Part shown: one piece after another, positions 1-11,899 of the stretch
Position numbering within the stretch: position 1 is the stretch's first letter
Layout: every line of letters begins with the position of its first letter
NCBI GenBank assembly: GCA_029582165.1
Contig: CM055875.1
Coordinates: forward strand, 7,423,501 to 7,487,500
DNA length: 64,000 bases
Origin: Portulaca oleracea
Lineage: Eukaryota > Streptophyta > Magnoliopsida > Caryophyllales > Portulacaceae
Direction: 5' to 3'
Translations under genes and position numbers: made by a program
The notes under the pieces: generated by a model
What the model was told of the DNA's origin: nothing
What the model saw: the letters and a program-made list of their open reading frames with translations, nothing else
The model's database searches: none

Positions 1-1535
1 TCCCGATATCGTATGGACGCATAATATACCTTTTCGGAAAGCTCAACATGTTACCTAAAACTTTTATGTTCAAACTTAAGGCCAACAAGGAGTCCAAATG
101 GCTGAAATTCTTGTGTTTGCTTACTGACTATACTCCCGTCATAAATTGTACCCCTTGTACTAAAATGGCCATAACTCGGGTTATACACCACGAAATCTTG
201 AAATTCCAAAGCCAAAAGTTAGCTAATGAACTAAGCTATCATTTCCAACAAAAATCTGGGAAAAATTCACCCTTTTATTCCCTTGTAAAAATCTGATTAC
301 AACCAGAATCTGTTTTTGGCCTCTCAAGCTACATGTATGTCTCCAATGGCTTCCAACTTGTATTAATTTACAACCAAACCCCAAATTAGCTATCATCCAT
401 TAAATTTCCAGAATTTAACCTCTTAATCTTGCTCAATTAAGACCTTAAAACTCACATGCAAAAGCTAATTCACATATTCAATAACAATACAATCCTTAAA
501 CATTCAAAACCAACCCAACTCACATGTATAAATCCCCAAATTCAAAACCTAACTTAACCACAATATAATTTTATGCTTAGAACTCATAAAAGAGATGAAA
601 AACAACAATTATACACAAATTAACCATGAAAATCTGATTTGAAACATAAAGCTTGAGTTTAGGGTTTGGATATTATACCACTTAGAGGAGAATTTGAGGA
701 AGCAAACAAGAGGAGAGGAAGAGGAGGCTCTACGCCTCCGGTGGTCGCCACCTGACCGGCCACCGGAACTGGCCGGAAACCGCACGAGACAGGGGCTGGC
801 TGGGCTGGTTCTTGGTGTCGGTCGTGCAGAGAGAGAAAGCAGTGAGAGTTTGTGAGAGATTAAAATGAAGTGATACCAAATAATCCCCCCTCCCTTCTAA
901 CTTATTACTAATGTAAATATACCACCCCCTTCTTAATTTACCACTTAAAAACATTACTAAGCCCAAACAAAATAAAATTAGTTTAGGTAAAATAATTGGT
1001 ATTAACCCGGATAAGGTTAATTAATAATAACTTGGGTAGATAAATCGGTAGAAGGTCAAATAAAGCAATTTGACTTTAAATGCGATGGAATGGATTAATA
1101 AAATTTAGAATCAAATAAAACAACCGGGTAGTGTACTATTTAGAACCATAAAAATGAACAATAGAAATATAATTAGGATACTTAGACAATTCGAAGTATA
1201 ACCGAAAAGGCACATAAAAACTATCGTAACTTTCCTGGCCAAACCGTAAAGTCGAGAATCGTAAATTAAATTATATAACTTATCTTAGAAATAAATATTC
1301 ATAACTTTGTGATGGGAAGTAATAATAATACTTTAACTCTGAGACGATATATATATATATATATATATATATATCTAACCGACCCATTTCGCCATCTCCT
1401 TGCTCGAGACCTGTCACACATAAACACATAACTATAACAATAAAGTAAAATAGAAAGAAAAATTTTATAGCGTATTTTGGCTAATTACTGTGATCAAGGC
1501 CCTTAATTAACACGGGTTTAGGGCGGGTTGTTACA
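1..1535 (-). mobile_element. Partial LTR, minus orientation, cut by the window start
   Basis: The segment ends at 1535 with TTGTTACA, so on the minus strand it starts TGTAACAACCCGCCC, a start typical of LTRs of large plant Ty3/gypsy elements. A GC-rich patch at 720-830 resembles the transcribed leader of such LTRs. A (TA)n run lies at about 1347-1373. The other end is outside the window, so neither length nor target duplication can be checked. The only open frames are short and show no domain. Assignment rests on the terminal motif and composition alone. Confidence 0.45.
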
Positions 1536-1700
1536 GTGTTGAACGTCATAACGTATAAATGAATTGATGTGTTGATTAATATTCATATAGGGCTCAATTG
1601 GGGAAAAAAATGCATATTTGTAAACTTGAGAATTTGTTATATGTGAATACTTTAAATTGGGTTAAGGAAAATTGAACTTAAATATGTGGATTTTGAAACA

Positions 1701-2033
1701 GATGAAGAAATACAGAGTAGATGCTACTGTAACTTAAAAAGAAGATTAAAAGAAAATTGACATGTTTGTATTTGCAGGTTTGCAGTAGGTAATTTGTCTA
1801 GAATTCAAAGGTTGCTTCAAAGTTGAATGATGCAAATTATGAATCAGATGAAGAAATACAGACTAGATGTTATTGTAACTTAAAAAGAAGATTAAAAGAA
1901 AACTGACATGTTTGTATTTGCAAGTTTGCAGCAGGTAATTTATCTAGAATTCAAAGATTGCGTCAAAGTTATTAGATGCAAATTATGAATTAGATGAAGA
2001 AATATAGAATAGATGTTATTGTAACTTAATGAA
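1701..2033. repeat. 146-bp tandem repeat, about 2.3 copies
   Basis: The phrase GATGAAGAAAT recurs at 1701, 1847 and 1993, a constant spacing of 146 bases. The intervening text matches, including AGAATTCAAAG and CATGTTTGTATTTGCA. Copies differ by scattered substitutions. No reading frame is kept. Confidence 0.85.
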
Positions 2034-2849
2034 AGTGAAAGATTAGTAATGTATTGGAGTATGGCTGAGTACATTAGGTTGGGAGTTAGACTCCTAATTA
2101 GATTTGGGTGGGTGTTAGAAGTAAAATGGAGTTAGACTCCTAATTGGATTGGGAGGTAGACCCCTAATTAGATTTAATTGGGTGTTGCAACGTGAGAGGG
2201 CGTTAAATTGCTAATTGGGTTGGAACTTTAACTATAATTTGATCAGACATTTATTTATTTTTTTGGTATGTGGGTGTTGGGAACGTCTAGAAGTCTTAGA
2301 TTGCTAATTTTATGGGCAGGAATTGCTTATTGTATATTTAAATTGATTTTTTTCTTTAATATGATTGGCTATTAACTCCTATAATCACCCTGGGTTGAGT
2401 ATTTCCAAATTCGAATATACTACTTTTATATATTTACAGATTAAAAGTTAAAGTGTTGCCATGGGTACTATAAAAAGGCAAATTTGACCGATCTTAAGGT
2501 ACATAGAGAATATTTTAAACACAATATAAGAAATAAAATAAAATAAAATTTAACAGATAAAATATACAAAAATTAAACATTATTACATAACAAATTCTAA
2601 CCGCAAAAAAGTAGAATTATGACTTATACTCAAGAATTTTTCTTTTCTAACAAATCTTCATTTGAAACTTGAGCATTTTTATATATTAATTCAATGAATT
2701 AAAGGTGGTGACATTTTTACTATTTTAATTTATGGTAGTTACATTTTCACCTTTTTGAAAAATTTGAATAACAATTTAACTAATCGAAATACTAGCGACG
2801 AGTTTCAAATTTTGCCTATAAACCTACTACAGTAGGTAAAAGTAGACGT
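2034..2849. other. AT-rich intergenic DNA with short local repeats
   Basis: At 2080-2200 the phrase GTTAGACTCCTAATT and variants recur three times within imperfect short repeats. The rest is AT-rich, and I see no gene or element boundary. Confidence 0.4.
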
Positions 2850-3322
2850 AAGGAAATTTAGTGACAATTAAGAGACATTTTAAAATTATGGTCAATCGGC
2901 TTAGACCGATATTGGATAATATCATAAGCCTTATTCAAAGTGCGTTTGTTCCAAATTGACAAATTCATGACAATGTGCTTTTGTCTCATGAAATGATGCA
3001 CAAATTCAAACAATCTACAGCTGCTAAGTCGTGGGTTTTGCTTTGAAATTAGATATGGAAAAAGCCTATGACTGGGTGGAATGAAACTTCTTAAAAAAAA
3101 CCCTAATTCAAATTGGATTCCCTCCAATATGGACAAACTGGGTAATGGAGTGCATCTCTTCTGTATCCTACTCAGTGTTAGTTAATGATCAGCCTTGTGG
3201 GTTAATCAAACCAACAAGAGGGCTTAGACAAGGGGATCCACTTTCCCCTTACTTGTTTCTTTTATGTATGGAAGTCCTAACCCAATCCCTGGTTCAACAA
3301 AGTTAGGATAAAAAAAAAAGGA

Positions 3323-3664
3323 TTGGGAATTAAGATATGTGAGTTAGGAATGAACATTCCATGTTTGATATTTGCTGATGACAGTCTTCTTTTTTGTAAA
3401 GGGACTGAATCAGCCTGTAAAAACCTTAAGGTCATTTTAGACAATTTTTATGAACAGTCTAGACAATTGATCAATTTTCACAAGTCCACAATGATTTTTC
3501 CTTCAAAAGCTTCGATTAGATACACTGATCGTGCAAAGGGGATCTTTAATATCCCCACCAAAGAATCTCTGGGTAAATACCTTGGTTGTCCATCCATTAG
3601 CAGTACTAAGAAAATAGATCTATTTTCACCTATTTTAGAAAAAGGCTTTAAAGAAACTCTTTAA
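3323..3664 (+). pseudogene. LINE reverse transcriptase fragment with FADD box
   Basis: This is a 113-codon open stretch of the LINE RT palm and thumb. ADD-box residues F-A-D-D occur about 17 residues in and the conserved LGKYLG motif is near the end. It is a remnant, since the frame is closed on both sides, and it begins just after an A-tract at 3309-3318 that probably shifted the frame. The true RT domain starts about 440 bases upstream in other frames. Confidence 0.8.
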
Positions 3665-3986
3665 CCGGAAAGCTAACTCTGTTTCAAAAGCTGGGAGAAC
3701 AATTCTTATTCAAGTAAACTTGGAATCACTCCTAGCACATACTATGCAATGTTTTCTTATGCCCAAATCTACTTGTGAACGAGTTGATCGAATAAACAGA
3801 AACTTTTTCTGGAAGAACTCCTCTGAAAAAAGAATGTCCATGATCTCATGGGAAAAAGTCTGTAGGACCAAAGGAAAAAGGGGGGGTTTGGCCTCCACAA
3901 GACTCATGCAGTAAATTTAGTTTTCCAATGTACGTAAGTTAGTTTGGAAACTGATTGATGATAGAAACAATCTTTGGGTCTCAAGA

Positions 3987-4601
3987 ATGACAGCTAAGTA
4001 CAACCACTCTGGCGAATGGTTTGTGAAAAGCCCGAAGTCCTCAGATTATTGGGTTTGGAATAATCTTTGCAAAGCTTACAAGTTTTGCAAAAAAGGGTTT
4101 CGATGGAAAATTGGGAACGGTGCCAAAGTGAATTTCTGGAATGATAATTGGTGCGATCAACTACCATTATCGTTTTTAGCTAATCAGTCTTCCTCACTTG
4201 AAGATAGTGGCGTCACTGTTCAGAAATTCATTTGTAATAATGATTGGGATCAACACAAGCTCAAACAAGTGCTTCCAGAGTCACTTGTCCAATTGGTTCT
4301 TAAGACCCCTATTCCTATTTTTGCGGAATGTGATGAACTTTACTGGGGCTTAACTGGAAATGGCGAGTTTTCAACCAAGTCTGCGACATGGCTTTGTCAT
4401 GAGTTAGATTCGGGGCCTAAATGGGTAGGATCTTGGATTTGGAAGCTTGATATCCAACCAAACGTAAAATTCTTCCTCTGGCTGACTTTCCATAATGGTC
4501 TCCTATTTAGAGGGAATTTAATGTGTAAGGGTATCAACCTGGACCCCTCATGCCCTATTTGTCTCCAAGATTTGGAGACTGATTGTCGCTTATTATTTTA
4601 G
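3987..4601 (+). pseudogene. LINE C-terminal region with zf-RVT-like domain
   Basis: This is a 204-codon open frame. Its tryptophan-rich first half (WVWNNLCKAYKF, FRWKIGNGAKVNFW) is the linker that plant LINE ORF2 proteins carry after RT. The second half, W-KLDIQPNVKFFLWLT and PSCPICLQDLET, matches the zf-RVT region. The frame closes where the Cys/His-rich HLFF-type motif is expected (DCRLLF then stop). Confidence 0.75.
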
Positions 4602-4979
4602 TTCTATTTCACAAAAAAAGTGTTGGATATTGCCAAATCCCATAGATGGCTATCATCTTATGTGAACTTCTAAACAGACAGTAAGGGTAGCATTATGCTA
4701 CAAACTCTCAAAAATTCTCTCTCGTCCAACGAGGTTTTGAGGGTCTTCTACCTCATATGGAGCATATGGAAGGAGCGTAACGATTGCGTCTTCAACAACT
4801 ACGTCTTCATCGTCACAAGGGTCATCATTCGAGCCAAAAGAAGCTTTGTAGAATGGCGAGCTAGAAGTAGATTTTCTTACCAAGATCAACAACTTAATCA
4901 GCGTCAACAATCTCTATCTCATGTGCCACGCCGTCACAATATTGTCCATGAAGGGTGGAAATGGCCTCGCTAAGGTTGG

Positions 4980-5390
4980 GTGAAGTTGAACTTTGATGGC
5001 TCCCTAAACCATCAAGGCTCAGCAGTAGGACTCGTCATTCGTGATCATCTGGGCCGTCTTCGAAAAGTTGGTGTCATGCCTGTTTGTTCACATTCCATTA
5101 TATTGACAGAAGCCTTAACTCTCTGTTTTGGTCTTCAACAAGCTATATTGGTAGGTTTCTCAAGAATTCAGATTGAAGGAGATAGTCTTATTCTCATCCA
5201 AGCTATCCAAGGGATCGTCCACACATCTTGGCATATTGATATGATTGTTAGAGATATCAAAAACTGAATCACTCAGTTGGAAGATTCTGCAATTAGCCAC
5301 ATCTACCGAGAAACAAACTCAGCAGCAGATTGGATGGCTAATCTTGGTCATTCTTTAGACACTGTCGATCTTTGGATATATAGCCTTTCA
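4980..5390 (+). pseudogene. LINE RNase H (RVT_3-type) domain, interrupted
   Basis: The frame opens with LNFDGSLNHQG (first catalytic Asp), then LTEALTLCFGL (Glu) and IEGDSLILI (second Asp). A TGA at about 5265 breaks it. The same frame continues with ISHIYRETNSAADWMAN, which holds the last Asp of the RNase H fold. Many plant L1 lineages carry such an RNase H at the ORF2 C-terminus. Confidence 0.8.
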
Positions 5391-5499
5391 GTGACCTTTT
5401 CTTTTATTATTCATGCAGAAAACTTAGGAAGATGCCTTGATAGAAGGGTCCCCTAAGTTTTTGATGTTTCTTGTTTACCCGAGTTAAAAAAAAAAGAGA

Positions 5500-6090
5500 C
5501 ATTTTCAAATTTAGTGCCAATGTTTTACTATTTGGGAAAATTAAGGGGTTTTTTGCTTTTTGGACCCTGAACTTTGGGGGTATTTTTTTTGGACCCCCAT
5601 ATTTCAAAGTTTATATTTTGGACCCTATACTTTGTGGACCCAAAAAATGTGGCCCAAAATTATGTTTGATCCGCCGATGGCCTAATTGTTGTCTAACCTT
5701 CCCGATATGACCTTTTATCTTTTTTTTCCTTCTTTTGACAGTTGTTTTGAAATTGACCAGACTTTGACAGCTAAGGGTGTCTAAAATTCATGGGTAAAAA
5801 ATAGCAGGGTAAAAGTTAAATTTTGGTAACTTTTTCGGCAAATTTATGCTTATATGGGAGTTGGAAATCGTGCAAGAAGAGGAATAAGAAGTTGCGACTG
5901 GAAAATTTTCGAAAGAAAAAAATCGATAATGGCTCTGAAATATGGGGGTCCATATTGTTGCCGGAGATAAAGTATAGGGTCCAAAATATATACTTTAAAA
6001 TATGGGGGTCCAGAAAATAAATACCCTCAAAGTTCGGGGTCCAAAAAGCAAACAACCAGAAAATTGAGTGATAATTTTATCCAAACACCC
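5500..6090. mobile_element. Foldback (MITE-like) element with about 85-bp inverted arms
   Basis: The left arm, about 5550-5634, is the imperfect reverse complement of the right arm, about 5967-6051. Both carry TTTTTGGACCC, GACCCCCATAT and TTTGGACCCTATACTTT-type phrases. About 330 bases of unique sequence lie between. The left side abuts the poly(A) tail of the LINE. I could not fix the outer ends or a target duplication, so the superfamily is open. Confidence 0.65.
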
Positions 6091-6920
6091 TAAGTTTGAC
6101 AGGTACTCGTGATTAAAAGAGAATTGGACCATAATAACCATCCTAACTCAAGATGTTTCTTAACCATATTGAATTGTTGATATTTAATATTCTTGTAACT
6201 TTTATTAATTTTTTTCTTTAATAATTATATATATTTATCAATTATAATAATAATATAATACTTATTAGCTAGGTCAAAAAATATAATAATAGCCTAATTT
6301 ATCAATCATGGTAAAAAATGCATATTTTATACATAGTTTTTATATTTATGAAATAAATATAGATAAATATTATTTTTAAATTGTTTATAAGTTGTAGTAA
6401 CGATGAAATTTGTAGTAACCATCTTGCGTTAAGATATTTATCATTATATTGACAAAGACTTGATCTTAAAGTTCCATTCGCAAGGCTAACCAATATTACA
6501 CTGAAACGCAAGGGAAATACATTGGAAATTGTGGGAAATGATTATTACATGAGTAACACAAAATCTGAATAACCTACTAAGAAGTAACATAACAAATTTA
6601 AGCAGCTTATGAAGTAAGAAAGTAGCGATATTTGGGTAACTAATTAATCTGACAATTCTTTCGGCTTGAAAAATTATTTTTTGCAAGATGAGCAAGTGGT
6701 ACATACGTAAACAAATGCATCACCCATGAGTCGATAACATAAAATAAGCAAAAGGCATTAATTATGGTATCTTTTGACTTAATTTGTTCATCTGATCGTC
6801 AATATAAATCAAGGATCTAATTCATAATTACTTGTAGTATATAAACTAAGGTCACCTAGAGATTTGAGTCTCTGAGCCCCCTTGGCAGCTCCAGACCCAA
6901 AAATTAGAAAAAAAGTTGTA
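6091..6920. other. AT-rich upstream region of the pectinesterase gene
   Basis: No coding frame, repeat or element boundary could be supported here. It presumably contains the distal promoter of the gene that starts at 6974. Confidence 0.3.
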
Positions 6921-6921
6921 G

Positions 6922-6930
6922 GATATATAG
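6922..6930 (+). promoter_or_regulatory. TATA box of the pectinesterase gene
   Basis: GATATATAG lies about 45-50 bases before the ATG at 6974. A start site about 30 bases downstream would give a very short leader. It is the only TATA-like element in the last 100 bases before the gene. Confidence 0.5.
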
Positions 6931-6973
6931 CATTAATACAAGAAAAGAAAAGAGAGCGAGGATCGATGCTATA

Positions 6974-9500
6974 ATGGTTATGGCAACAAGAAAGTTAACG
7001 CTGAGGTTTTTCATCGTATTTAGCAGCGTGTTGGGTGTGATCTGTGAATGGGAGGAACCAGAGATTCCACCAACAGAGGATGTTGAAAAATGGTGCAATA
7101 GTGTGCCTCATCCAGAGGCATGCAAATTTTTCATGTCTAAGAAGTCGTTGAAGCCAAGGAATGAGTTTGAGTTTAGAAAGATGGCAGTGGAGTTGGCCCT
7201 TGATAGAGCCCAAGATGCACAAAAACACGCATGGGGTTTGGGCCAAAGGTGTGATGGCCACAAGGAGAGGGCTGCATGGGTCGATTGCGTTAGGCTGTAT
7301 GACCACACAATCATCCTACTCAACCAAACCTTACAAGGTCTAACTACTCCCCATGCTACTAACTCATCAAGTAGCTGCACCGACTTTGACGCTCAGACCT
7401 GGTTCAGCTCTGCCCTAACCAACCTTGATACTTGCAAGGTTGGATCTGATGACATGAATGTCACCCAGTTCCTGTGGCCCCACTTCCAATTCAATGTTTC
7501 TGATCTCGTCTCAAATGTGTTGGCCATCAATCAAGGCCTACTTATGAGACAGGATAACTATACTACTAATACCAGTGCCCTCCATGATGATGATGAGGAA
7601 TACCCTGGTTGGGTAACTCATGAGGATAGGAGGTTGTTGGTTTCACATAGGAAGCTGGCTGCCTCCAAGGCTATGTTTGTCGTTGCTAAGGACCATACAG
7701 GCCATTTCAAGACCATTCAAGCTGCCATTAATGCCGCCTCTAGAAGTAGATTAAAGAGGAAGATTATCTACGTTAAGAAGGGGATTTATAGGGAGAACAT
7801 TAATGTCAATCCTTATAACAATGATATCATGTTGGTTGGTCAAGGTATGAGGAATACTATTGTCACTGCTAGCAGAAGTGTTCGAGCTGGTTACACCACC
7901 TACAACTCCGCAACTGCAGGTACCAGCTCTTATTCATTCATCACTTGTTTCCACTAGTTACAATTTTTTCTTGCAAAAAACCAATTTTAACCTAGGTGTG
8001 TCGTTAATATATCGTAAAACACATTAAGCAATTACCAGAAAACATATTTTGTTATTGGTCCTCATTTATTGTTTCCACAAAATATATTCTAGGAACATGA
8101 GTGCTTTAAAATATAATTTCCACAAAAAACAAGGTACCTCTCAATGGTTTTTTTGCTTAATTTTCTTGGTAGTTTTATTTCATTCTTATTTTTAATGTCA
8201 ATCATTCAATATTGATCTAAATCTTAATATCGATACAATTTAATTCAATAAACCTTGCTTCATGTTTCATTGATGTATAACTCAAACAAACTTTTCTTAT
8301 ATTTGTTATTTTCTTTTAAAAAAAGGTACCGATACAAAGTACCCAAATACTAGTAATTTTTTTTAAGGTGTAACAAAAAAAAATATACAAAAAATCAGAA
8401 AGTACGGTAGTATTTTTAATTTAGAATAAAATGTGGAATCAACCATTGACCTCGATATATTTCGGTGATGAGAAGCAATTATGCATGCGTAAGTTTGAGT
8501 ACTAAATTCTGACATAACACTTGATGAATGATTAATTATACGTGTTTCCTAAATTTTCCAATTTATTAACCCTGAAGTCAAGACTTGCTTCATCATTATG
8601 CACTACTGTGGGCCTTGTGCCACGCAAACAACACGTTCCTCTCCACATATCTCTCTTCGTGTTTTCTGCATTACATTAAATTACAAGGCACTCAAAATCC
8701 TTATAACAGAATAGAATAATATAATATAATATAATATAATATAATATAATATAATTAACAATTATCTAACTTGGTTTAATTTTTTCCATTATTTGTTTTG
8801 ATTTCTAGGCATTGATGGACTTCGATTCATTGCCCGAGATATCACGTTCAGGAACACAGCCGGACCAGAAAAAGGACAGGCTGTGGCACTTCGATCGAGT
8901 TCAGACCTGTCGGTATTCTACAAATGCAGCTTCATAGGGTATCAAGACACCCTTTTTGTTCACTCCCAAAGGCAATTCTACAAAATGTGCTACATATTTG
9001 GCACGATTGACATCATATTTGGTAACGCAGCAGTTGTGTTTCAAAGTTGCATTATCAATGTTAGAAAGCCAATATGGGGACAGGCTAACGTGGTAACAGC
9101 TCAAGGTAGGGCAGATCCTAACCAAAACACAGGGATTGTGATCCACAGCTCGAGGATCACAGCGAACAGAGACCTCTTACCTAGAATAGGATCTGTTGCA
9201 ACATACTTGGGCAGGCCATGGCAAAAATACTCAAGGACTGTCATCATGAAATCATTCCTGGACAGACTAGTACATCCGGTGGGTTGGCTCGAGTGGAACG
9301 GTAACAGATATATAAACACACTCTACTATGCTGAGTACAAAAATTTCGGCCCAGGATCAAATGTTGGAAGAAGGGTTAGGTGGGGTGGCTTCCACTCTAT
9401 CAACAACCCTAATGCCGTCTCAAAGTTTACAGTTGGAAGCTTTATAGCTGGCCGGGCATGGTTGCCTGCCACTGGCGTCCCTTTCAGTGCTGGTCTTTAA
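6974..9500 (+). CDS. Type I pectin methylesterase (PMEI-PME pectinesterase), two exons
   Basis: Exons are 6974-7919 and 8809-9500, with a GT-AG phase-1 intron of 889 bases, giving 545 residues, normal for the family. It demethylesterifies homogalacturonan in the cell wall. Residues 1-24 look like a signal peptide. The inhibitor (PMEI) domain has paired cysteines at 41/50, 93/105 and 135/154 and the TWFSSALTNLDTC signature. RRLL at 219-222 and RKLA at 226-229 match the basic processing motifs cut by subtilases before secretion. The PME domain follows: Gln339, QDTL with Asp362, GTIDIIFG with Asp383, and LGRPW with Arg451, so all catalytic residues are present. The usual GTVDFIFG is GTIDIIFG here, a mild change. 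A two-codon upstream ORF (ATG CTA TAA, 6966-6974) overlaps the start by one base. An alternative start is Met3 in better context. The paralogue within the family cannot be told from the window. Confidence 0.95.
7920..8808 (+). other. Intron of the pectinesterase gene
   Basis: The donor is CAG/GTACC and the acceptor TTTCTAG/GC. It splits a Gly codon in the conserved NSATAG-DGL stretch, a common PME intron position. A (TATAA)n microsatellite lies at about 8709-8754. Otherwise it is AT-rich with no element seen. Confidence 0.9.
8709..8754. repeat. (TATAA)n microsatellite in the pectinesterase intron
   Basis: About eight pentanucleotide units in a row, close to the 3' splice site. Length variation is likely between alleles. 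Confidence 0.9.
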
Positions 9501-11300
9501 TTTTAATACTTTTATCACTTCCCTATTGAATTGTTTTCCTACTATATATGATTAATTTCTTATTGATCATACTTGAACCATATTTATTTTATCATTAGTA
9601 TCATTTTAGCCCTTTCAATTCTTCTCTAAACATCTTTATCATGTACCTATTCATGCTTGTAAACAACAAGGGAGCAACTGAATTGAGCAATAGGGAATTC
9701 CCTATTAATTTCTTGCGATATTGTATTAATTTCCTATTCAGCAATAGGACCCCTTATTTTTTATTCATTTATTCTATTTTTTTTTCTTAATTTCCTATTT
9801 CTACGGTCAATTTTCACATCATGTTTGCGTTGAATGTGCAAAATTTTTTGTCAATTTATCTACCATCCTACATAAAAGCAGCTAATCTACTGGATGTCAC
9901 AATTGTTAACTTCCATTTTTACCCTTGACTATAGCTACTATTTTCTCACTAGAGTCCCACCTAACCGTCCTTGTCTATGGGACAATGGCTATTCTCATTC
10001 TCCCTTTTCGTCCCCCGTTCTCTCAGCCTCATACCCCCGGCTTCTCCACCTAATCATGCGAATCTGCTTCTCCATTTCATAAATTACCTCTGTATGTCTT
10101 TATGCTGATCAAGCATCATGCGTATGCAATCCTCCTTCGGTCATTCCTCATCTGTCGGTGGTCTATTTCCATATAGTGATGGTGTGGGTGACTACTTTCT
10201 TGCTCGTCCCTGACCACAATGCACCAGATTTTCGTTCTCAAGAGTGAAAGGAATCATTGAAAGCATAAGAGTTGCAAAGGTACTAAACTGAACCTACAAT
10301 AATTTCAACTTTTTCTTGATGGTGTGTTAATTCCGAGTCTTGCATGTCAATTTTACATATAAAATTTGCGTTTTATTGATGTCAATTAGGTGTTATTATT
10401 GTGAAATTAAAGTTTAATATGCGAATTTGGTGTTTTGGTTTGATTCAACACTCATGCATGATAATAAGGAACAAATATAGCCATTAACAATTATAAAGAC
10501 AAGAGTAGATAAGCCAATTAGATGTAATACAATTTGTTTCAGTATTTTTCTTCTTCAATAGTGGAATTTCAGGAAATCTTTTGGGCTGTAAATGTGTGGA
10601 ACTTCGAAATTTTTGGTCTGAAAAGCGTTGAACAGGGAAGCAACAATGTACCATGTTGGAAAAAAACTTAAGGAAATCTTTGCCGCTGAAGCTTACATGT
10701 AACTATGCCTAATGTCCTGAATTTTGGTTTCTGGCTGGAGCTAGCAAATTCTGATTTGATTGTTGTTGTTGTGATTCATTTGAATGGATTTGAGAAGTAT
10801 CAAGGTTATCCAATTTAATTCCTAGCGTTGAATTTTAGACGCATATTGCAATTTTCCTCTTAATTATTGCTATTTGTTCACGTGTTTTACTTTGTCCAGG
10901 TTGAATTGATTTCTAGGTTGATATTTGATTTGCTTAAACTGATTATGCTGTCCATAATTGTTATCTAGACTTCTAAGTCATGCCTGTTGTTTTTTGAATA
11001 CTGTATTCTTTGAAAAATTGGATTATTTTTTTGCCCTTGATGAGATGCATGGCAACGGGTCGGGTTCGGGGCGGGTAGAGTCGTACCCTTACCCTACCCA
11101 TATTTAGCGGGTATAAATTACGAGAACCCTTTACCCTTACCCATCAGATAGTGCGAGTATAACGGGTATAATAGAAAATTAAATTATGCAACCCGTTTTA
11201 TTCTCATATATACAAATTAACAAGTTATTTTTTAATATAATCATATTAGCTATCAAAAGAAAGTATTATATGAAAATTCCTATTAGAAAGAAAATTGCAT
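9501..11300. other. Non-coding region downstream of the pectinesterase gene
   Basis: It begins with the pectinesterase 3' flank. Around 10090-10290 there is mixed-composition, exon-like sequence ending GTTGCAAAGGTA, but no protein family could be recognised. At about 11049-11100 the phrase GGCAACGGGTCGGG and a CCCTTACCCTACCC run resemble the start of the hAT-type element at 50980, probably a fragment. No intact gene is seen. Confidence 0.4.
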
Positions 11301-11352
11301 TCAAGTCGTGTTGAGTGTTTGTTAGGATCTCATTCAAAGCTGTTGCGCATAG

Positions 11353-11547
11353 ACTGATGCTCCAAAAAAGAAGGTTAAGAAAGTCTATGTTCTCATTTCC
11401 GAGACGGCTTATGGCGCACCGTCATCTACACACTTGCAGAAGGCTATTAAGAAAGAGTGTGAAATGGGATTGCAAGATCAAATCAATTAAGAGACAAAGG
11501 ATCGCAAGAAAACTGTTGAAGCCTATGTGTACAATATTAGAAATAAG
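11353..11547 (+). pseudogene. HSP110-type (HSP70-14/15-like) pseudo-exon
   Basis: The 65-codon stretch reads DAPKKKVKK, then LQKAIKKECEMGLQDQIN, a TAA stop at 11488-11490, then ETKDRKKTVEAYVYNIRNK. This matches the C-terminal part of plant HSP110-like chaperones (Arabidopsis HSP70-14/15), where KKKVKK is followed by a LQD-x-ETKDRKN-x-VE-YVYDMRNK segment. It is flanked by CATAG on the left and AAG/GTATG on the right, as a real exon would be, so it came from genomic DNA with introns. The stop makes it non-functional. No other HSP110 exon is recognisable nearby, which suggests fragment capture. Confidence 0.7.
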
Positions 11548-11637
11548 GTATGTCGCATTGCTTTAGTTATTTCTCATGGTTCATTTGTATGTGCTTATCA
11601 CATATATATTTGATCAATTCTATTCCCTTTCCTACTG

Positions 11638-11899
11638 TCCAGCTTCATGACTCTTCTATAGTAGTTGATGTAGAATTGACTTCACATGAGCTGCTGAAGA
11701 ATTTGAAAAAAGTCAGGCATTCACTGTACAGGAGCACGAGGTTATGCAGTTCTTCAATCACCCGTGTTAATTTGTTTTGAATTGTACTGAATGTTGCCTG
11801 CTAACAGGACTTTGCAATTAATAAGCATGAGTTTGGTGCTGGAAATGTTGACCATGTATGCTCAACTTCTGAGCAGCTAAAGGCAGTTCTCTTGGAAAG
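11638..11899 (+). pseudogene. Exon-like fragments of unrecognised origin
   Basis: Two pieces look like exons after pyrimidine-rich acceptors. One from 11642 reads HDSSIVVDVELTSHELLKNL. Another from about 11810 reads DFAINKHEFGAGNVDHV and STSEQLKAVLLER. I do not recognise the protein and cannot link the pieces to the HSP110-like exon just upstream. They may be captured or decayed gene sequence. Confidence 0.35.

Larger units (their letters stand above)
2850..5495 (+). mobile_element. LINE (plant L1-type) non-LTR retrotransposon, 5'-truncated and dead
   Basis: Reverse transcriptase, zinc-finger and RNase H pieces follow one another in one orientation, broken by stops and frameshifts. From about 2880 the frame reads NRLRPILDNII, then SAFVPN followed by TGA where Arg is expected. 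FADD, the RT catalytic motif, is at 3371-3382 and LGKYLGCPS near 3570-3600. A cysteine-containing zf-RVT-like region lies at about 4430-4600, then an RNase H domain at 4980-5390. The element ends in ten A residues at 5486-5495, the expected poly(A) tail. The 5' half (ORF1 and endonuclease) is absent, which fits ordinary 5' truncation during target-primed reverse transcription. Upstream duplication of the target was not found. Confidence 0.85.

Noticed and set aside
7920..7957. Reading through the splice donor to the stop at 7957 (327-residue protein)
   Set aside because: The conserved PME text resumes in frame after the intron at 8809. The read-through lacks the active site.
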